64,000 bases of DNA from Rhizobium sp. NLR16a (GCF_017948245.1 NZ_CP072866.1:434001-498000), one strand, 5' to 3'. Shown: positions 33,625-42,370, counted from the stretch's first letter. The notes: a model not told the origin generated them from the letters alone. A program made the numbers and translations.

Positions 33625-34284
33625 TATTCGTCGATGAACGTGACCGTTTCGGCCAGCGGGGCGCGGCCCGTACGGGCGTAACCGCAGGGTCTTCGTAGCC
33701 GATCGACATGCCGCAGAAGAGGATCAGCCCATCGGGCGGCGACAGGACCTCGGCGACCGTCTCGCGCACCTGCGACCACGCCATCTGCGGGCAACTGTGC
33801 AGTCCTTCGGCGCGGAGCAGCAACATGACCGTCTGCAGATACATGCCGACGTCGGCCTCATTGGGGCAGACCCAGGTCACGGTCGATTTAGCAGGACAGG
33901 GCGACGGGCGCGCCGAAGCAATTCCAGTTGGCGATTGCTGCCCGCTGGCGCGCCTCCCAGTCCTCGCGCAATGCCGAGCGCGCTGTAGCGCTCCTTGCCG
34001 AAGGCGGAGCGGCGCTCGTCGTAGGGGGGCTTCAGCACCGACGGATACATCTCATACTGCCGCTTGTCCCAGGCGTCGCCATGGGCAACGCGCTCGACGG
34101 CTGACGTCTTGAGTTCGGCCAGCGGCGCACCGGTCATCACGTAGGTATTCCACGGCTGGATGTTCGATCCTGACGGCGACCAGGCAGCGGCGGCCAGCAC
34201 GCGCTCAAGTATCTCCATCGCCACAGGCTGGTCCCTGAATCCGCGCACCGACCGTCGGCTTGTGACTGCCTCATATACGTCCAT
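33625..34284 (-). pseudogene. nitroreductase, broken by three frameshifts and a stop
   Basis: The N-terminal half is intact: MDVYEAVTSRRSVRGFRDQP, then AAAAWSPSGSNIQPWNTYVM, both nitroreductase FMN-binding patterns. Near 33966 the reading shifts by one base, to a frame giving EDWEARQRAAIANWNCFGAP. That frame meets TAA at 33890-33892 where Tyr is expected in LSC-x-IDRDLGLPQ. One extra base near 33859 then shifts to a frame with DVGMYLQTVMLLLRAEGLHS and LILFCGMSIGYEDPAVTPVR. A last shift near 33680 restores the C-terminus GRAPLAETVTFIDE and a stop at 33625. Four separate lesions mean the gene is dead. The whole would be about 220 residues, normal for the family. Confidence 0.85.
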
Positions 34285-34382
34285 GATCGCCTCCGTGCGC
34301 CGGGCCGTTCGTTCCGTTTCTGATGTGGTTCATTATCTCCATTCGCAATGGAGGCGTAATCACACCGTGGTCTAGGAGGCGT

Positions 34383-34410
34383 ACATCAAACGAACATCAA
34401 ACGTACATCA
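34383..34410. repeat. 11-base tandem repeat, candidate operator
   Basis: ACATCAAACG occurs at 34383 and 34394, and a third partial copy (ACATCA) starts at 34405, so the period is exactly 11 bases, close to one helical turn. It lies in the 205-base gap (34285-34489) between the ArsR gene and the nitroreductase remnant. No gene is seen in that gap. Confidence 0.5.
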
Positions 34411-34489
34411 GCGATCGACGGGTCGAGGCGCATGTCAGCAGAATTGAAGACCAATCATGAGCGGCAAGGTCAGCGTTCCGCCATTGGAG

Positions 34490-34843
34490 TTAGGCGCCGA
34501 CGGCTCGAGCACGTTCTGCCGCCGTACGGCGATGCGATCCGAAGATGTCCGCGAGCGTATCGAGCATTGCCCTGACCCCTTCAGATTGAAGTGAATAGTA
34601 GATCGTCTGCGCAGCCCTTCGCGTCTGCACGAGTTCCTGGTCTCGAAGAATTGCCAGATGCTGAGACGTCGAAGATTGGCTCAATCCCACTTCGTCAGCC
34701 AGGACGGTTACGGACATTTCTCCTTCGCTCAACAGATGCAGAATGTGAAGCCGTTTGGAATTCCCGATAGCCGACAGGAAGTTTGCTTCGGTGTCGAAGG
34801 CATTGGTTTTAGGGGAAGGCGCGACTGACGATTGATTGTTCAA
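34490..34843 (-). CDS. ArsR-family transcriptional regulator (TTG start)
   Basis: This 117-residue winged-helix protein has the ArsR recognition region VLADEVGLSQSSTSQHLAIL followed by the wing (LVQTRRAAQTIYYSLQ). No ATG occurs before the conserved region. The start is a TTG at 34841-34843, eight bases after a perfect AAAGGAG, so a TTG start is well supported. The usual metal-binding Cys pair of ArsR/SmtB proteins is absent. It therefore may be one of the redox-sensing or non-metal members. It lies upstream of the FMN reductase and nitroreductase remnant on the same strand and may control them and itself. Confidence 0.88.
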   Translation of the reverse strand: MNNQSSVAPSPKTNAFDTEANFLSAIGNSKRLHILHLLSEGEMSVTVLADEVGLSQSSTSQHLAILRDQELVQTRRAAQTIYYSLQSEGVRAMLDTLADIFGSHRRTAAERARAVGA

Positions 34844-35026
34844 GGCGAGATCTCCTTTGGGGAACCAAAGCCGGGCACGATGTCATATCCCCGAACTTTA
34901 ATTTAGAGATAACGCAAGCGTGCGGGGTCGGAACCCATTGCCGGCGCCGCATCGTCTTTTTTGGCGTGAATCGGATACGGCGTGCATCAAATGGACAGCC
35001 GGCGTTCTTGGCTCCTTGATTAAAAG

Positions 35027-35719
35027 CTAACGCGCCCCAGCCTGACGCATCTGCGCCGGCAATGTTTCCCAGGCCCGGATCAGTTCGCCGATTGAGGCGG
35101 CCTCCATCTTGTGCATGACATTGCTGCGATGCAGCTTGACCGTCACCTCGCTGATGCCGAGATCGAAGGCGATCTGCTTGTTGAGGCGTCCGCGTGCCAC
35201 TTCGTGCAGAACCTCGCGCTCGCGCTGCGTCAGCGTCTCCAGCCGTTCGATATTGCGATTGGCGATCGCCGCTTCCGCCCGTCGTTCGCCGTCCATTGAA
35301 ATAGCGGCGGTCACGGCATCAAGCAGCGTCTGATCCCGCGCCGGCTTGGTGAGGAAATCCACGGCGCCGGCTTTCATCGCCTGGACGGTCATCGGGATAT
35401 CGCCATGGCCGGTCAGGAAGATGATCGGCTTGGCAATGCCGTTCTCAGCCAGATGGCTCTGCAGGTGGAGACCGCTTGCCCCCGGCATGCGCACATCGAG
35501 GATCAGGCAGCCGGGTCTGTCCAAAACATCCGCATCGAGCAGTTCGCGGGTAGAAGCAAAGCTAATCGGCTGAAAACCGGCCGACAGGATCAGCTCCGAC
35601 AGCGCCTCGCGAATGGATGCGTCGTCGTCCACGATCATGACGAGCGGCTGATCCTCTTCACATTCACGCTGCGCTGAAAAAGGCGCCGATCTACGAACGA
35701 ACGGCTGGTCAACCCTCAT
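35027..35719 (-). CDS. FixJ-type response regulator (receiver plus LuxR HTH)
   Basis: The ATG at 35719 with GGAGG upstream gives 230 residues. A longer frame to 35752 lacks a good site. The receiver domain (about 29-145) has the acidic pocket VMIVDDD, phospho-acceptor Asp in CLILDVRMPG, Thr in IFLTGHGDIP and Lys in VDFLTKPARD. The LuxR-type helix-turn-helix (about 165-225) reads TLTQREREVLHEVARGRLNK then GISEVTVKLHRSNVMHKM. This is the FixJ/TodT layout. It is the last gene of a kinase operon with two other receivers. An extra polar N-terminal 28 residues precede the receiver. Confidence 0.9.
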   Translation of the reverse strand: MRVDQPFVRRSAPFSAQRECEEDQPLVMIVDDDASIREALSELILSAGFQPISFASTRELLDADVLDRPGCLILDVRMPGASGLHLQSHLAENGIAKPIIFLTGHGDIPMTVQAMKAGAVDFLTKPARDQTLLDAVTAAISMDGERRAEAAIANRNIERLETLTQREREVLHEVARGRLNKQIAFDLGISEVTVKLHRSNVMHKMEAASIGELIRAWETLPAQMRQAGAR

Positions 35720-35720
35720 G

Positions 35721-36098
35721 TCACCCTCCATCTCTCGATTTGTGTAAGGCATGGGCGATGGCCGCGATCAGGGCCTGGGCATCGAATGGCTTGCGGAAGA
35801 ATCCGCCGGCGCCTTGAGCGCGGCCCTGATCCGCGATCTCGTGGCGGCCCGTGATCAGGAAAACCGGCAGCTCCGGACGTGATTTCCTGACGAGATCACG
35901 AAGCTCGAAGCCGTCTATGCCGGGCATTCCGATGTCGGTGATGAGCAGATCCAGGTCCGACAGCCCATTGACGAGCAGCGAGCCTGCCGACGAGAAGCCG
36001 CGGGCGACATAGCCCGCCGATTCCAGAAGGTCACTCATCGATTCGAGGAGTCTTGGATCGTCATCGACAATTGCCACGACATGTCTTGTCTTGTTCAT
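35721..36098 (-). CDS. single-domain response regulator (receiver only)
   Basis: The ATG at 36098, with GGGAGGG upstream, gives 125 residues that are all receiver domain. The acidic pair is VAIVDDDPRLLESM, the acceptor Asp is in LLITDIGMPGIDGF, the Thr in VFLITGRHE and the Lys in FFRKPFDAQAL. No output domain follows. Such proteins act as phosphate shuttles or sinks, or bind a partner. It sits between two full-length FixJ-type regulators of the same operon, two bases from each neighbour. A role in sharing phosphate between them is likely but inferred. Confidence 0.9.
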   Translation of the reverse strand: MNKTRHVVAIVDDDPRLLESMSDLLESAGYVARGFSSAGSLLVNGLSDLDLLITDIGMPGIDGFELRDLVRKSRPELPVFLITGRHEIADQGRAQGAGGFFRKPFDAQALIAAIAHALHKSRDGG

Positions 36099-36100
36099 GT

Positions 36101-36742
36101 TCAATTCCCTCCCACCCGGCGCGAGTGGGTTATCGGTATTTCCAGTTTCTCCGCGATGCGCACGAGATCGGCGAGCGATGCAGCCGCCATCTTCTGCATC
36201 ACGTTTCTTCTGTGAATCTGCAGAGTGACTTCGCTGATCCCCAGCTCTGCCGCTGCCTGCTTGTTGAGGAGGCCGCTGACGACGAGCGGCAACACCTCGC
36301 GTTCGCGCGGCGTCAGTTCGAGATAGTGTTGCCTCAGCATTCCGAGTTCTGCGCGGCCGGCTCTCTTTTCCCGATCCTCGGCGATCGCTGCCTGGATTGC
36401 CGCCATGAGGTCCTCATCGCTGAACGGCTTGGTGAGAAAATCCACCGCGCCGCGCTTGATGGCGCGCACGGAGGAGGGGATGTCCCCATGTCCGGTGATG
36501 AAGACGATCGGCGGATGATCGCCGTCGGCGATCTGCCTCTGCAGGTCGAGGCCGTTGATATCGGGCAGTTCGATATCGAGGATGAGGCAGGCGGGAACAT
36601 CCGGCTTGTTCGCTTGCACATAGTCGCAGGCAGACTCGAAGGCGATGGCGCGTATGCCATGCGAGTCCAGCAGCTCGCCGAGAGCCTCCCGGATGCGTTC
36701 ATCGTCATCCACGATGAAGACGATATGGTCATCGGTCGTCAT
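36101..36742 (-). CDS. FixJ-type response regulator (receiver plus LuxR HTH)
   Basis: The ATG at 36742 overlaps the kinase stop by four bases (ATGA), so translation is coupled to the kinase. The 213-residue protein has a receiver with FIVDDDERIREAL, acceptor Asp in CLILDIELPDINGL, Thr in VFITGHGDIPSS and Lys in DFLTKPFSDED. A LuxR helix-turn-helix follows with ELTPREREVLPLVVSGLLNK and GISEVTLQIHRRNVMQKM. Its coupling makes it the most likely direct partner of the kinase. It is similar in plan to the regulator at 35027, and the two may be old paralogues. The target genes are unknown. Confidence 0.92.
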   Translation of the reverse strand: MTTDDHIVFIVDDDERIREALGELLDSHGIRAIAFESACDYVQANKPDVPACLILDIELPDINGLDLQRQIADGDHPPIVFITGHGDIPSSVRAIKRGAVDFLTKPFSDEDLMAAIQAAIAEDREKRAGRAELGMLRQHYLELTPREREVLPLVVSGLLNKQAAAELGISEVTLQIHRRNVMQKMAAASLADLVRIAEKLEIPITHSRRVGGN

Positions 36743-39700
36743 GACGCTGCCTTCGTTTCGATGGGTAATGTGAAGATCAACGTCGCTCCGTGCGGTTGGT
36801 TCTTCTCCGCCCACAATCGTCCGCCATGCAGCTCGACGATCGAGCGGCAGATCGCCAGCCCCATCCCCATGCCGTTTTCCTTCGTGCTGAAAAAAGGCTC
36901 GAACATCTTTTCGGGAAACTCGATGCCCCGCCCCAGATCGCGGATCTCGGTCTGGACGGCATTGCCGACCTGGTGCGAGCGTATCTCGACCAGCCTGTCG
37001 CTTGTCGTGGCGTCCAGGGCCTCGATCCCGTTGCGGATGAGATTGATCAGAACCTGCTGGATCTGAATGCGGTCGAGCGCGATGGACGGCAAGCTGTCGT
37101 CAACATCGACGTCGATGCGGACGCGCCGCCGCCAGGCTTCGTCGGCCATCAGGCTGCGCACCTCCTCGATGACGCTGGAAAGAGTCGTCTGAACTCTCCT
37201 GTCGGCGGATTGTTTGAACAAGGCGCGAATGCGGCCGACGACCTCAGCCGCCGAATTGGCGTCGCGGATGATGCGCTCGACCGTTCTCTGCGCCCGCTCC
37301 ATATTCGGCGGGTCGGCCATCAGCCAGCGCTGACAGGCGTGGGAATTCGCCACCACGGCCGCCAGGGGCTGGTTCACCTCGTGCGCGATCGAGGCGGAAA
37401 GCTCGGCGAGGCTCGCTGCCTGGCCCGCCCGGGCAAGCCCCTCTTGCGTCCGGCGCAGCTCTTCCTGCGCCTGAACCTCACCGTCGATATCGAGGCATAT
37501 GACATTCCACTGCACGATCGCGCCCTCGCCGTCGCGCATCGGCGCGGCCCGCGTCTCCACCCAGCGATAATCGCCATCGAACCGCCGCAGCCGATGCCGG
37601 CGCGCATAGGGTTCGCCGGTGGCGAGCGAATGGGCATATTTCTCCTTGACATCGGCCAGGTCGTCGGGATGAACGCCGGCATCGAGTGTGCCGGCCAGCC
37701 GTGACTTGCCGGTTCCGTCAAGGTCTTCGAGCCTGTATCCGAGAAAATCCCGAAGCTGCGGATTGCGATAGACCGGCTCTCCGTCGGGAGCCGCGCAGTC
37801 GATCATCACAGGCAGCGTTTCGACGATCTGCCAGAGCGACCGTTCCCTCTCGCGCAGCGCCTTCTCGACGCGCAGCTGGTCGTCGATATCATGCGACAGA
37901 CCGTACCACTGGACGATCTGCCCGTTTTCGTCACGCAGCGGCTCGGCGCTGCCCTTCACCCAGCGATAGACGCCGTCAGAGCGCCGGAGGCGAAATTGTT
38001 GCGAGAAGCGTTCGCCGGTGACCAGGGAATGGTTGAACGCCTCGGAGAGTTTCTCAGCATCTTCGGGATGGACGGCGACTTCGATGAGGGCCGCGAGCCG
38101 GCCGATGCCCGGTTTCTCCATCTCGGCGACGTCGAGACCGAGAAAATCGATCAGGCGCTTGTTGAAAAAGGTTGGACTGCCTTGCGGATTGAGCCGCCAG
38201 AGCAGACTCGGGACCATGTCCACCAGTTGGGAGAGCTCCCGCTCCCGATTGCGCAGCGCCTCCTGCGCGCGCATCTCGTCGTCGATGTCGACCGATATCA
38301 CGTACCATTGCACGATCTCACCGTTCTGACCCCGCAGCGGCTCGGCGCGGCAGTCGACCCAACGATAGGCACCGTCGAAACGACGCATGCGGTATTTGAT
38401 CGAGAAGGGATCGCCGCTGGCGAGGGAACGGTGGACTGTCTCAAGCAGCCTGGGCGCATCATCTGGATGGACGAGAGTGTGAATGTTTGAGGAAAGGCGG
38501 CTCATGCCCGGCCGATCCATATCTCCGACGTCGACACCGAAAAAGTCGATCAGGCGCTTGTTGAAGAAGACCGGCTCGCCTTCAGGCGTCAGGCGCCTGA
38601 TCTGGACCGGGACCATGTCCACGAGCTGCGAGAGCTCGCGCTCGCGATCGCGCAAGGCTTCCAGCGCCCGCACCTCGTCATCGATGTCGAGGGACACGCC
38701 GTACCATTGCACGACCTTCCCCTCGTCGTCGCGCCGCGGCTCCACCCTGCATTCGGCCCAGCGATAGACGCCGTCTTTTTCAAGCCAGCGGAACCGCATC
38801 GCGGTGCCGCCGTCGCTTTCGAAGCAATTGCGCAGCATGCGCCGCACAGCGGGCGCCTCGTGGGGATGCACCAGCTGGTTCAGCAGCTCGTCGATGCGCG
38901 GCTCGGCCAGGGCATCGAAATCGGCGATGACCGATCGGAAGTGATCCTGGTAGCGTTTGTTGAAGTAGATCGACCCGCCCGCCGGCTCCACACTCCAGAT
39001 GCGGACGGGAACGGCGTCGATCATCTGCTGCAGCTGCTGCTCGCTCCGGCGCAGGGCCTCTTCGGCATGGACCTGATCATCGATATCGTGGCAAAGACCG
39101 TACCATTGGACGATTTTTTCAGCCTGATCGCGCATGGGCACGGCGCGGCTCGACATCCACCGATAGACGCCGTCGGCGCGGCGCAGCCGATAGCGCATGG
39201 CGAAGACTTCGCCGGTGACGAGGCAATGGCTGAGCGACTCTCTGAACGCCGCCATATCATTGGGATGAACGATGGCTTGAAGGACTGCCTCCAGCCGGCT
39301 CACATCAGGCCGGTCTGAATCCGCAACGTCGATGCCGAGGAAGTCGATCATGCGTTTGTTGAAGAAGGTCGGCTCGCCGTCCGGTCTCAGGCGCCAGACA
39401 TGGCTCGGCACCATGTCTACGAGCTGCGATAATTCCCGTTCCCTTTCGCCGAGCGCTTCCACGCTCTGACGCAACGAAAACACCGCCAGCTGATGCTGAC
39501 GCGATATGGCGGCGACGATCATCGCTGAGAATGCTGAGATCGCCAGGAAAAGCTGCAGCATGACCTGGTTGTATTTCTGGGACGCCGGATCGCCGGCAAA
39601 CTGGCTGGCGCCCGTCATCGTGAAGACGGCGGTGATCAGGGCTAGGAGAGCGAGCGACACTGCCGCCCCCTTGAATTCGAAGCGGACCGCGGCCCAGAGA

Positions 39701-40461
39701 AGAGGCGGCATGATGATATAGGCGAAGGGGAGATAGCCACTCAGCGAAAGAGCGGCGACGCCGAGAAAGATCAGCGCCAGGACGGCAGCTTCCACCCATT
39801 GCCCTGCCGAGAGTTGGGTCTTGCCGGGCCAGCTGTGGAACAGAACCAGTGCAAGCGGTGCCACGATCAGGACACCGGTCGCGTCTCCGATCCACCATAA
39901 GGGCCAGGCCGTCAGGAAGGATTGCGACTGGATGCTGAACCAGGCAAGCGTGGCGCTTCCGATGGTCGCGCTGACGGTTGGCGCAATTCCGGCGCTGATG
40001 ATAACAAATGCAATCACTTCCTGCAGGGTTTCGAGCCGAACCGGGAGCTTCAAAGTCCGGTTGACGAGCCATGCCGCGACCATCGCTTCGAGAGCGTTGC
40101 CGACATAGATCAGGAAGGCCGCAGCTTGCGGACTATGGAACCATAGGACATTACTGAACATCTCTCCCAGGCAGCCGGCCAGTATCCACCATGGCCAGCT
40201 GGGTCGGGAGGCGAGGATCAGGGTCGCGATGAACAGCCCGGCCGGAGGCCAGATGGAAATACCGGTTTCCGGCACCACCGCGAGCGACTGGGCGAAGCCG
40301 CACGCGAGCACATAGGCGAGGAAGAAAAGCGCCAGACGCAGGAATGGCGGGCGGTGCGACCAGACGCTTTCCATCCATCGTTCCGGCTGGACAGGCGAAG
40401 CCAGGGAATTGTCAGCATGTCCTGCAGCAGTTGTTTTCCATTTCGGGGCCGGCGCGCTCAT
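36739..40461 (-). CDS. MASE1 sensor histidine kinase with five tandem PAS domains
   Basis: This 1240-residue kinase starts at ATG 40461, with a GTG at 40488 as alternative. Residues about 40-315 hold a MASE1-like membrane sensor with some eight helices (including ISIWPPAGLFIATLILASRP). Five PAS/PAC units of about 130 residues follow, starting near 345, 474, 604, 734 and 864. Each has a FFNKR-like segment and an IVQWYG-x-x-x-DIDD ending. The kinase core has the H-box AELSASIAHEVNQPLAAVV near 1025, the N-box INLIRNGIEALD near 1140 and G-box GRGIEFPEKMFEPFFSTKEN then GMGMGLAI. The HEVNQPLAAV box is that of FixL/DctB-like (HPK4-type) kinases. It heads an operon with three response regulators. Confidence 0.93.
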   Translation of the reverse strand: MSAPAPKWKTTAAGHADNSLASPVQPERWMESVWSHRPPFLRLALFFLAYVLACGFAQSLAVVPETGISIWPPAGLFIATLILASRPSWPWWILAGCLGEMFSNVLWFHSPQAAAFLIYVGNALEAMVAAWLVNRTLKLPVRLETLQEVIAFVIISAGIAPTVSATIGSATLAWFSIQSQSFLTAWPLWWIGDATGVLIVAPLALVLFHSWPGKTQLSAGQWVEAAVLALIFLGVAALSLSGYLPFAYIIMPPLLWAAVRFEFKGAAVSLALLALITAVFTMTGASQFAGDPASQKYNQVMLQLFLAISAFSAMIVAAISRQHQLAVFSLRQSVEALGERERELSQLVDMVPSHVWRLRPDGEPTFFNKRMIDFLGIDVADSDRPDVSRLEAVLQAIVHPNDMAAFRESLSHCLVTGEVFAMRYRLRRADGVYRWMSSRAVPMRDQAEKIVQWYGLCHDIDDQVHAEEALRRSEQQLQQMIDAVPVRIWSVEPAGGSIYFNKRYQDHFRSVIADFDALAEPRIDELLNQLVHPHEAPAVRRMLRNCFESDGGTAMRFRWLEKDGVYRWAECRVEPRRDDEGKVVQWYGVSLDIDDEVRALEALRDRERELSQLVDMVPVQIRRLTPEGEPVFFNKRLIDFFGVDVGDMDRPGMSRLSSNIHTLVHPDDAPRLLETVHRSLASGDPFSIKYRMRRFDGAYRWVDCRAEPLRGQNGEIVQWYVISVDIDDEMRAQEALRNRERELSQLVDMVPSLLWRLNPQGSPTFFNKRLIDFLGLDVAEMEKPGIGRLAALIEVAVHPEDAEKLSEAFNHSLVTGERFSQQFRLRRSDGVYRWVKGSAEPLRDENGQIVQWYGLSHDIDDQLRVEKALRERERSLWQIVETLPVMIDCAAPDGEPVYRNPQLRDFLGYRLEDLDGTGKSRLAGTLDAGVHPDDLADVKEKYAHSLATGEPYARRHRLRRFDGDYRWVETRAAPMRDGEGAIVQWNVICLDIDGEVQAQEELRRTQEGLARAGQAASLAELSASIAHEVNQPLAAVVANSHACQRWLMADPPNMERAQRTVERIIRDANSAAEVVGRIRALFKQSADRRVQTTLSSVIEEVRSLMADEAWRRRVRIDVDVDDSLPSIALDRIQIQQVLINLIRNGIEALDATTSDRLVEIRSHQVGNAVQTEIRDLGRGIEFPEKMFEPFFSTKENGMGMGLAICRSIVELHGGRLWAEKNQPHGATLIFTLPIETKAAS

Positions 40462-40711
40462 ATTGGAACCGTAATCCTGGCGCACCACAACCGCAACTCA
40501 TGGAAACCCATGCATTGCGCGGGAATGTAGGCGGATTTCTCCACCGCCGGCTGACCTTCCATCTTTCCGATCCGGCATCCTAGACTTTGGGCTGGCTCCG
40601 CTATGTCCTGCGTCTCGGACATCCGACCCTCAAGCATGATGGAAGGCGTTCGGCGTCCCGGTCATTCTCCGTCCGCGCGGGCATATAGACGATGCAACAG
40701 AGGATGCCGAG

Positions 40712-41464
40712 ATGAAAATCATGATAGCGGGAGCAAGCGGTCTGATCGGAACGCAACTGGCGGCGGAGCTGCGGCGTTTGGGCCACGACGTCACGGCCGC
40801 ATCTCTGTCGCTCGGAGTCGATACGGTGATCGGCAAGGGCCTCGATGCGGCGATGACGGGAGCGGACGTCGTCATCGATGTAACCAATGCCGCGTCCTTT
40901 GGCGACAGTTCGGCGCTCGATTTCTTCAAGGCATCGACGAAGAACCTGCTCGCGGCGGCGGCGGAAGCCCGCGTCCGGCACTATCTCGCGCTCTCCGTCG
41001 TCGGCACGCCGCGCCTCGTCGAAAGCGATTATTTTCGCGCGAAAGCGGTTCAAGAAAATCTCATCAGGGCCTCGACTCGCCCCTACACGATCCTCCGCTC
41101 GACGCAGTTCTACGAATTCATCAACGGCGTGATCGACATCGGTGCCGAAGGCAACGTCGTTCGTTTGCCTCCGGCCCCCATCAGGCCGGTCTGGGCTCGG
41201 GAAGTCGCGGCATTCCTGGCGGAATTGTCAGCCGGAGATCCCTTGGGCAATATCGTCGAGATCGGCGGCCCCGAACAGTTCGGCATCGACGAAATCGCCC
41301 GCATCTATCTGTCCGCGAACGAGGACCCGCGACAGGTGATAACCGATCCTTCCACCTCGTATTTCGGCGTCGAACTGAGCGGTGATGCGTTGCTGCCTCA
41401 TGTCGGCGCGCGCGTGGGGAGCCAGACGCTCTCCGAGTGGCTCTATAGGTCGATGGCGGCTTAG
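40712..41464 (+). CDS. atypical SDR, NAD(P)-binding NmrA-like protein
   Basis: This 250-residue protein starts MKIMIAGASGLIGTQLAAEL, with the GxxGxxG dinucleotide-binding motif at residues 7-13. Other features are VIDVTNAASFGDSSALDF, HYLALSVVGTPRLVESDYFR and YTILRSTQFYEF. This is the layout of atypical short-chain dehydrogenases that resemble NmrA and NAD(P)H-quinone oxidoreductase QOR2. The catalytic Tyr-x-x-x-Lys is present only loosely (DYFRAKAVQE). It may act as a reductase or as a redox-sensing protein. It is divergent from the kinase operon and precedes the toxin-antitoxin pair, with no clear functional link to either. Confidence 0.85.
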   Translation: MKIMIAGASGLIGTQLAAELRRLGHDVTAASLSLGVDTVIGKGLDAAMTGADVVIDVTNAASFGDSSALDFFKASTKNLLAAAAEARVRHYLALSVVGTPRLVESDYFRAKAVQENLIRASTRPYTILRSTQFYEFINGVIDIGAEGNVVRLPPAPIRPVWAREVAAFLAELSAGDPLGNIVEIGGPEQFGIDEIARIYLSANEDPRQVITDPSTSYFGVELSGDALLPHVGARVGSQTLSEWLYRSMAA

Positions 41465-41491
41465 CGGCCATCTTGAATTTTGCCGAACGAA

Positions 41492-41519
41492 GTAATACCT
41501 TCTTCTTGGAGAGTATTAC
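41492..41519. promoter_or_regulatory. inverted repeat, candidate vapBC operator
   Basis: GTAATAC (41492-41498) and GTATTAC (41513-41519) form a perfect 7-base inverted repeat with a 14-base spacer, ending 14 bases before the antitoxin ATG. AbrB-type antitoxins repress their own operon through such repeats. Confidence 0.6.
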
Positions 41520-41533
41520 AGAAGGCGTTCGCT

Positions 41534-41767
41534 ATGACCACCACCGTTACTGCGAAAGGGCAGGTGACCATTCCGAAGCCTGTACGGGACATGCTTGGCA
41601 TCGTTCCTGGCAGCCAGGTCGATTTTCATCGTGCTGCCGACGGCAGTGTGGTTCTGACGCGCGCCGACAAGAAACGGCCGGCGAGCCGCTTCGAGAAGCT
41701 GCGCGGCCATGCCGGCAAGGGCCTGGATACCGACGCTATCATGGCTTTAACGCGCGGCGAAACGTGA
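41534..41767 (+). CDS. AbrB/MazE-type antitoxin (VapB-like)
   Basis: The ATG at 41534 gives 77 residues. The N-terminal swapped-hairpin DNA-binding domain reads TTTVTAKGQVTIPKPVRDML then GIVPGSQVDF, the classic AbrB/SpoVT pattern. The C-terminal tail (SRFEKLRGHAGKGLDTDAIM) should wrap the toxin. The stop overlaps the toxin start by four bases (GTGA), the usual coupling. It neutralises the PIN toxin and, with it, probably represses transcription at the repeat at 41492-41519. The name vapB fits the partner, although the DNA-binding fold is of the AbrB type. Confidence 0.9.
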   Translation: MTTTVTAKGQVTIPKPVRDMLGIVPGSQVDFHRAADGSVVLTRADKKRPASRFEKLRGHAGKGLDTDAIMALTRGET

Positions 41768-42168
41768 CCCTGGTTGATACCAATGTGCTCCTGGACCTCG
41801 TAACCGACGACCCGGAATGGTCCGACTGGTCTATTGCGCAACTCGAAGCCGCGAGTATCGAGGGTCCCCTGCTCATTAATGATGTAGTCTTTGCCGAACT
41901 TGCGGTTCGATACGAGAGGATCGAGGACCTGGAGGCCTTTGTGGAACAGGCCGCCCTCGAGATGATACCGATGCCGAAACCCGCCCTGTTTCTTGCCGGC
42001 AAGGTTTTCACGCAATATCGCAAAGCAGGCGGTACGCGCACCGGCGTACTTCCCGATTTCTTCATCGGCGCTCATGCCGCCGTGCAGGAGCTGCCGCTCC
42101 TGACGCGAGATGTCGGCCGCTATCGCCGCTATTTCCCCTCGTTGAAATTGATAGCGCCCGGTTCCTGA
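41764..42168 (+). CDS. PIN-domain ribonuclease toxin (VapC family)
   Basis: The GTG at 41764 overlaps the antitoxin stop and gives 134 residues. PIN-domain acidic residues are all present: Asp5 in TLVDTNVLLDL, Glu45 in INDVVFAELAVRY, Asp98 in GVLPDFFIGAHA and Asp116 in LLTRDVGRYRRYFP. The active site therefore looks intact and the toxin should be a magnesium-dependent RNase. On a large plasmid, such a pair commonly stabilises inheritance by killing or arresting cells that lose it. It lies about 10 kb from repABC. The length is normal for VapC. Confidence 0.9.
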   Translation: MTLVDTNVLLDLVTDDPEWSDWSIAQLEAASIEGPLLINDVVFAELAVRYERIEDLEAFVEQAALEMIPMPKPALFLAGKVFTQYRKAGGTRTGVLPDFFIGAHAAVQELPLLTRDVGRYRRYFPSLKLIAPGS

Positions 42169-42370
42169 GGCGAAGACCCGCGTTATGGCAGATTCCAATA
42201 AATCTCCCTGCAGCCGGGGCTCAAGCTTTTGCGCGGCCCCAACACTATCGACCGGTTTGGCCTTCGCGTCAAAGGGTGAATCCTGTTCTATTGAACAACC
42301 AGAGAATGATGCCGACCGAAACGGGGATCATGCTCCAGCGGTGCAGTGCCCCGCCGGCTCGACCTCCAGT

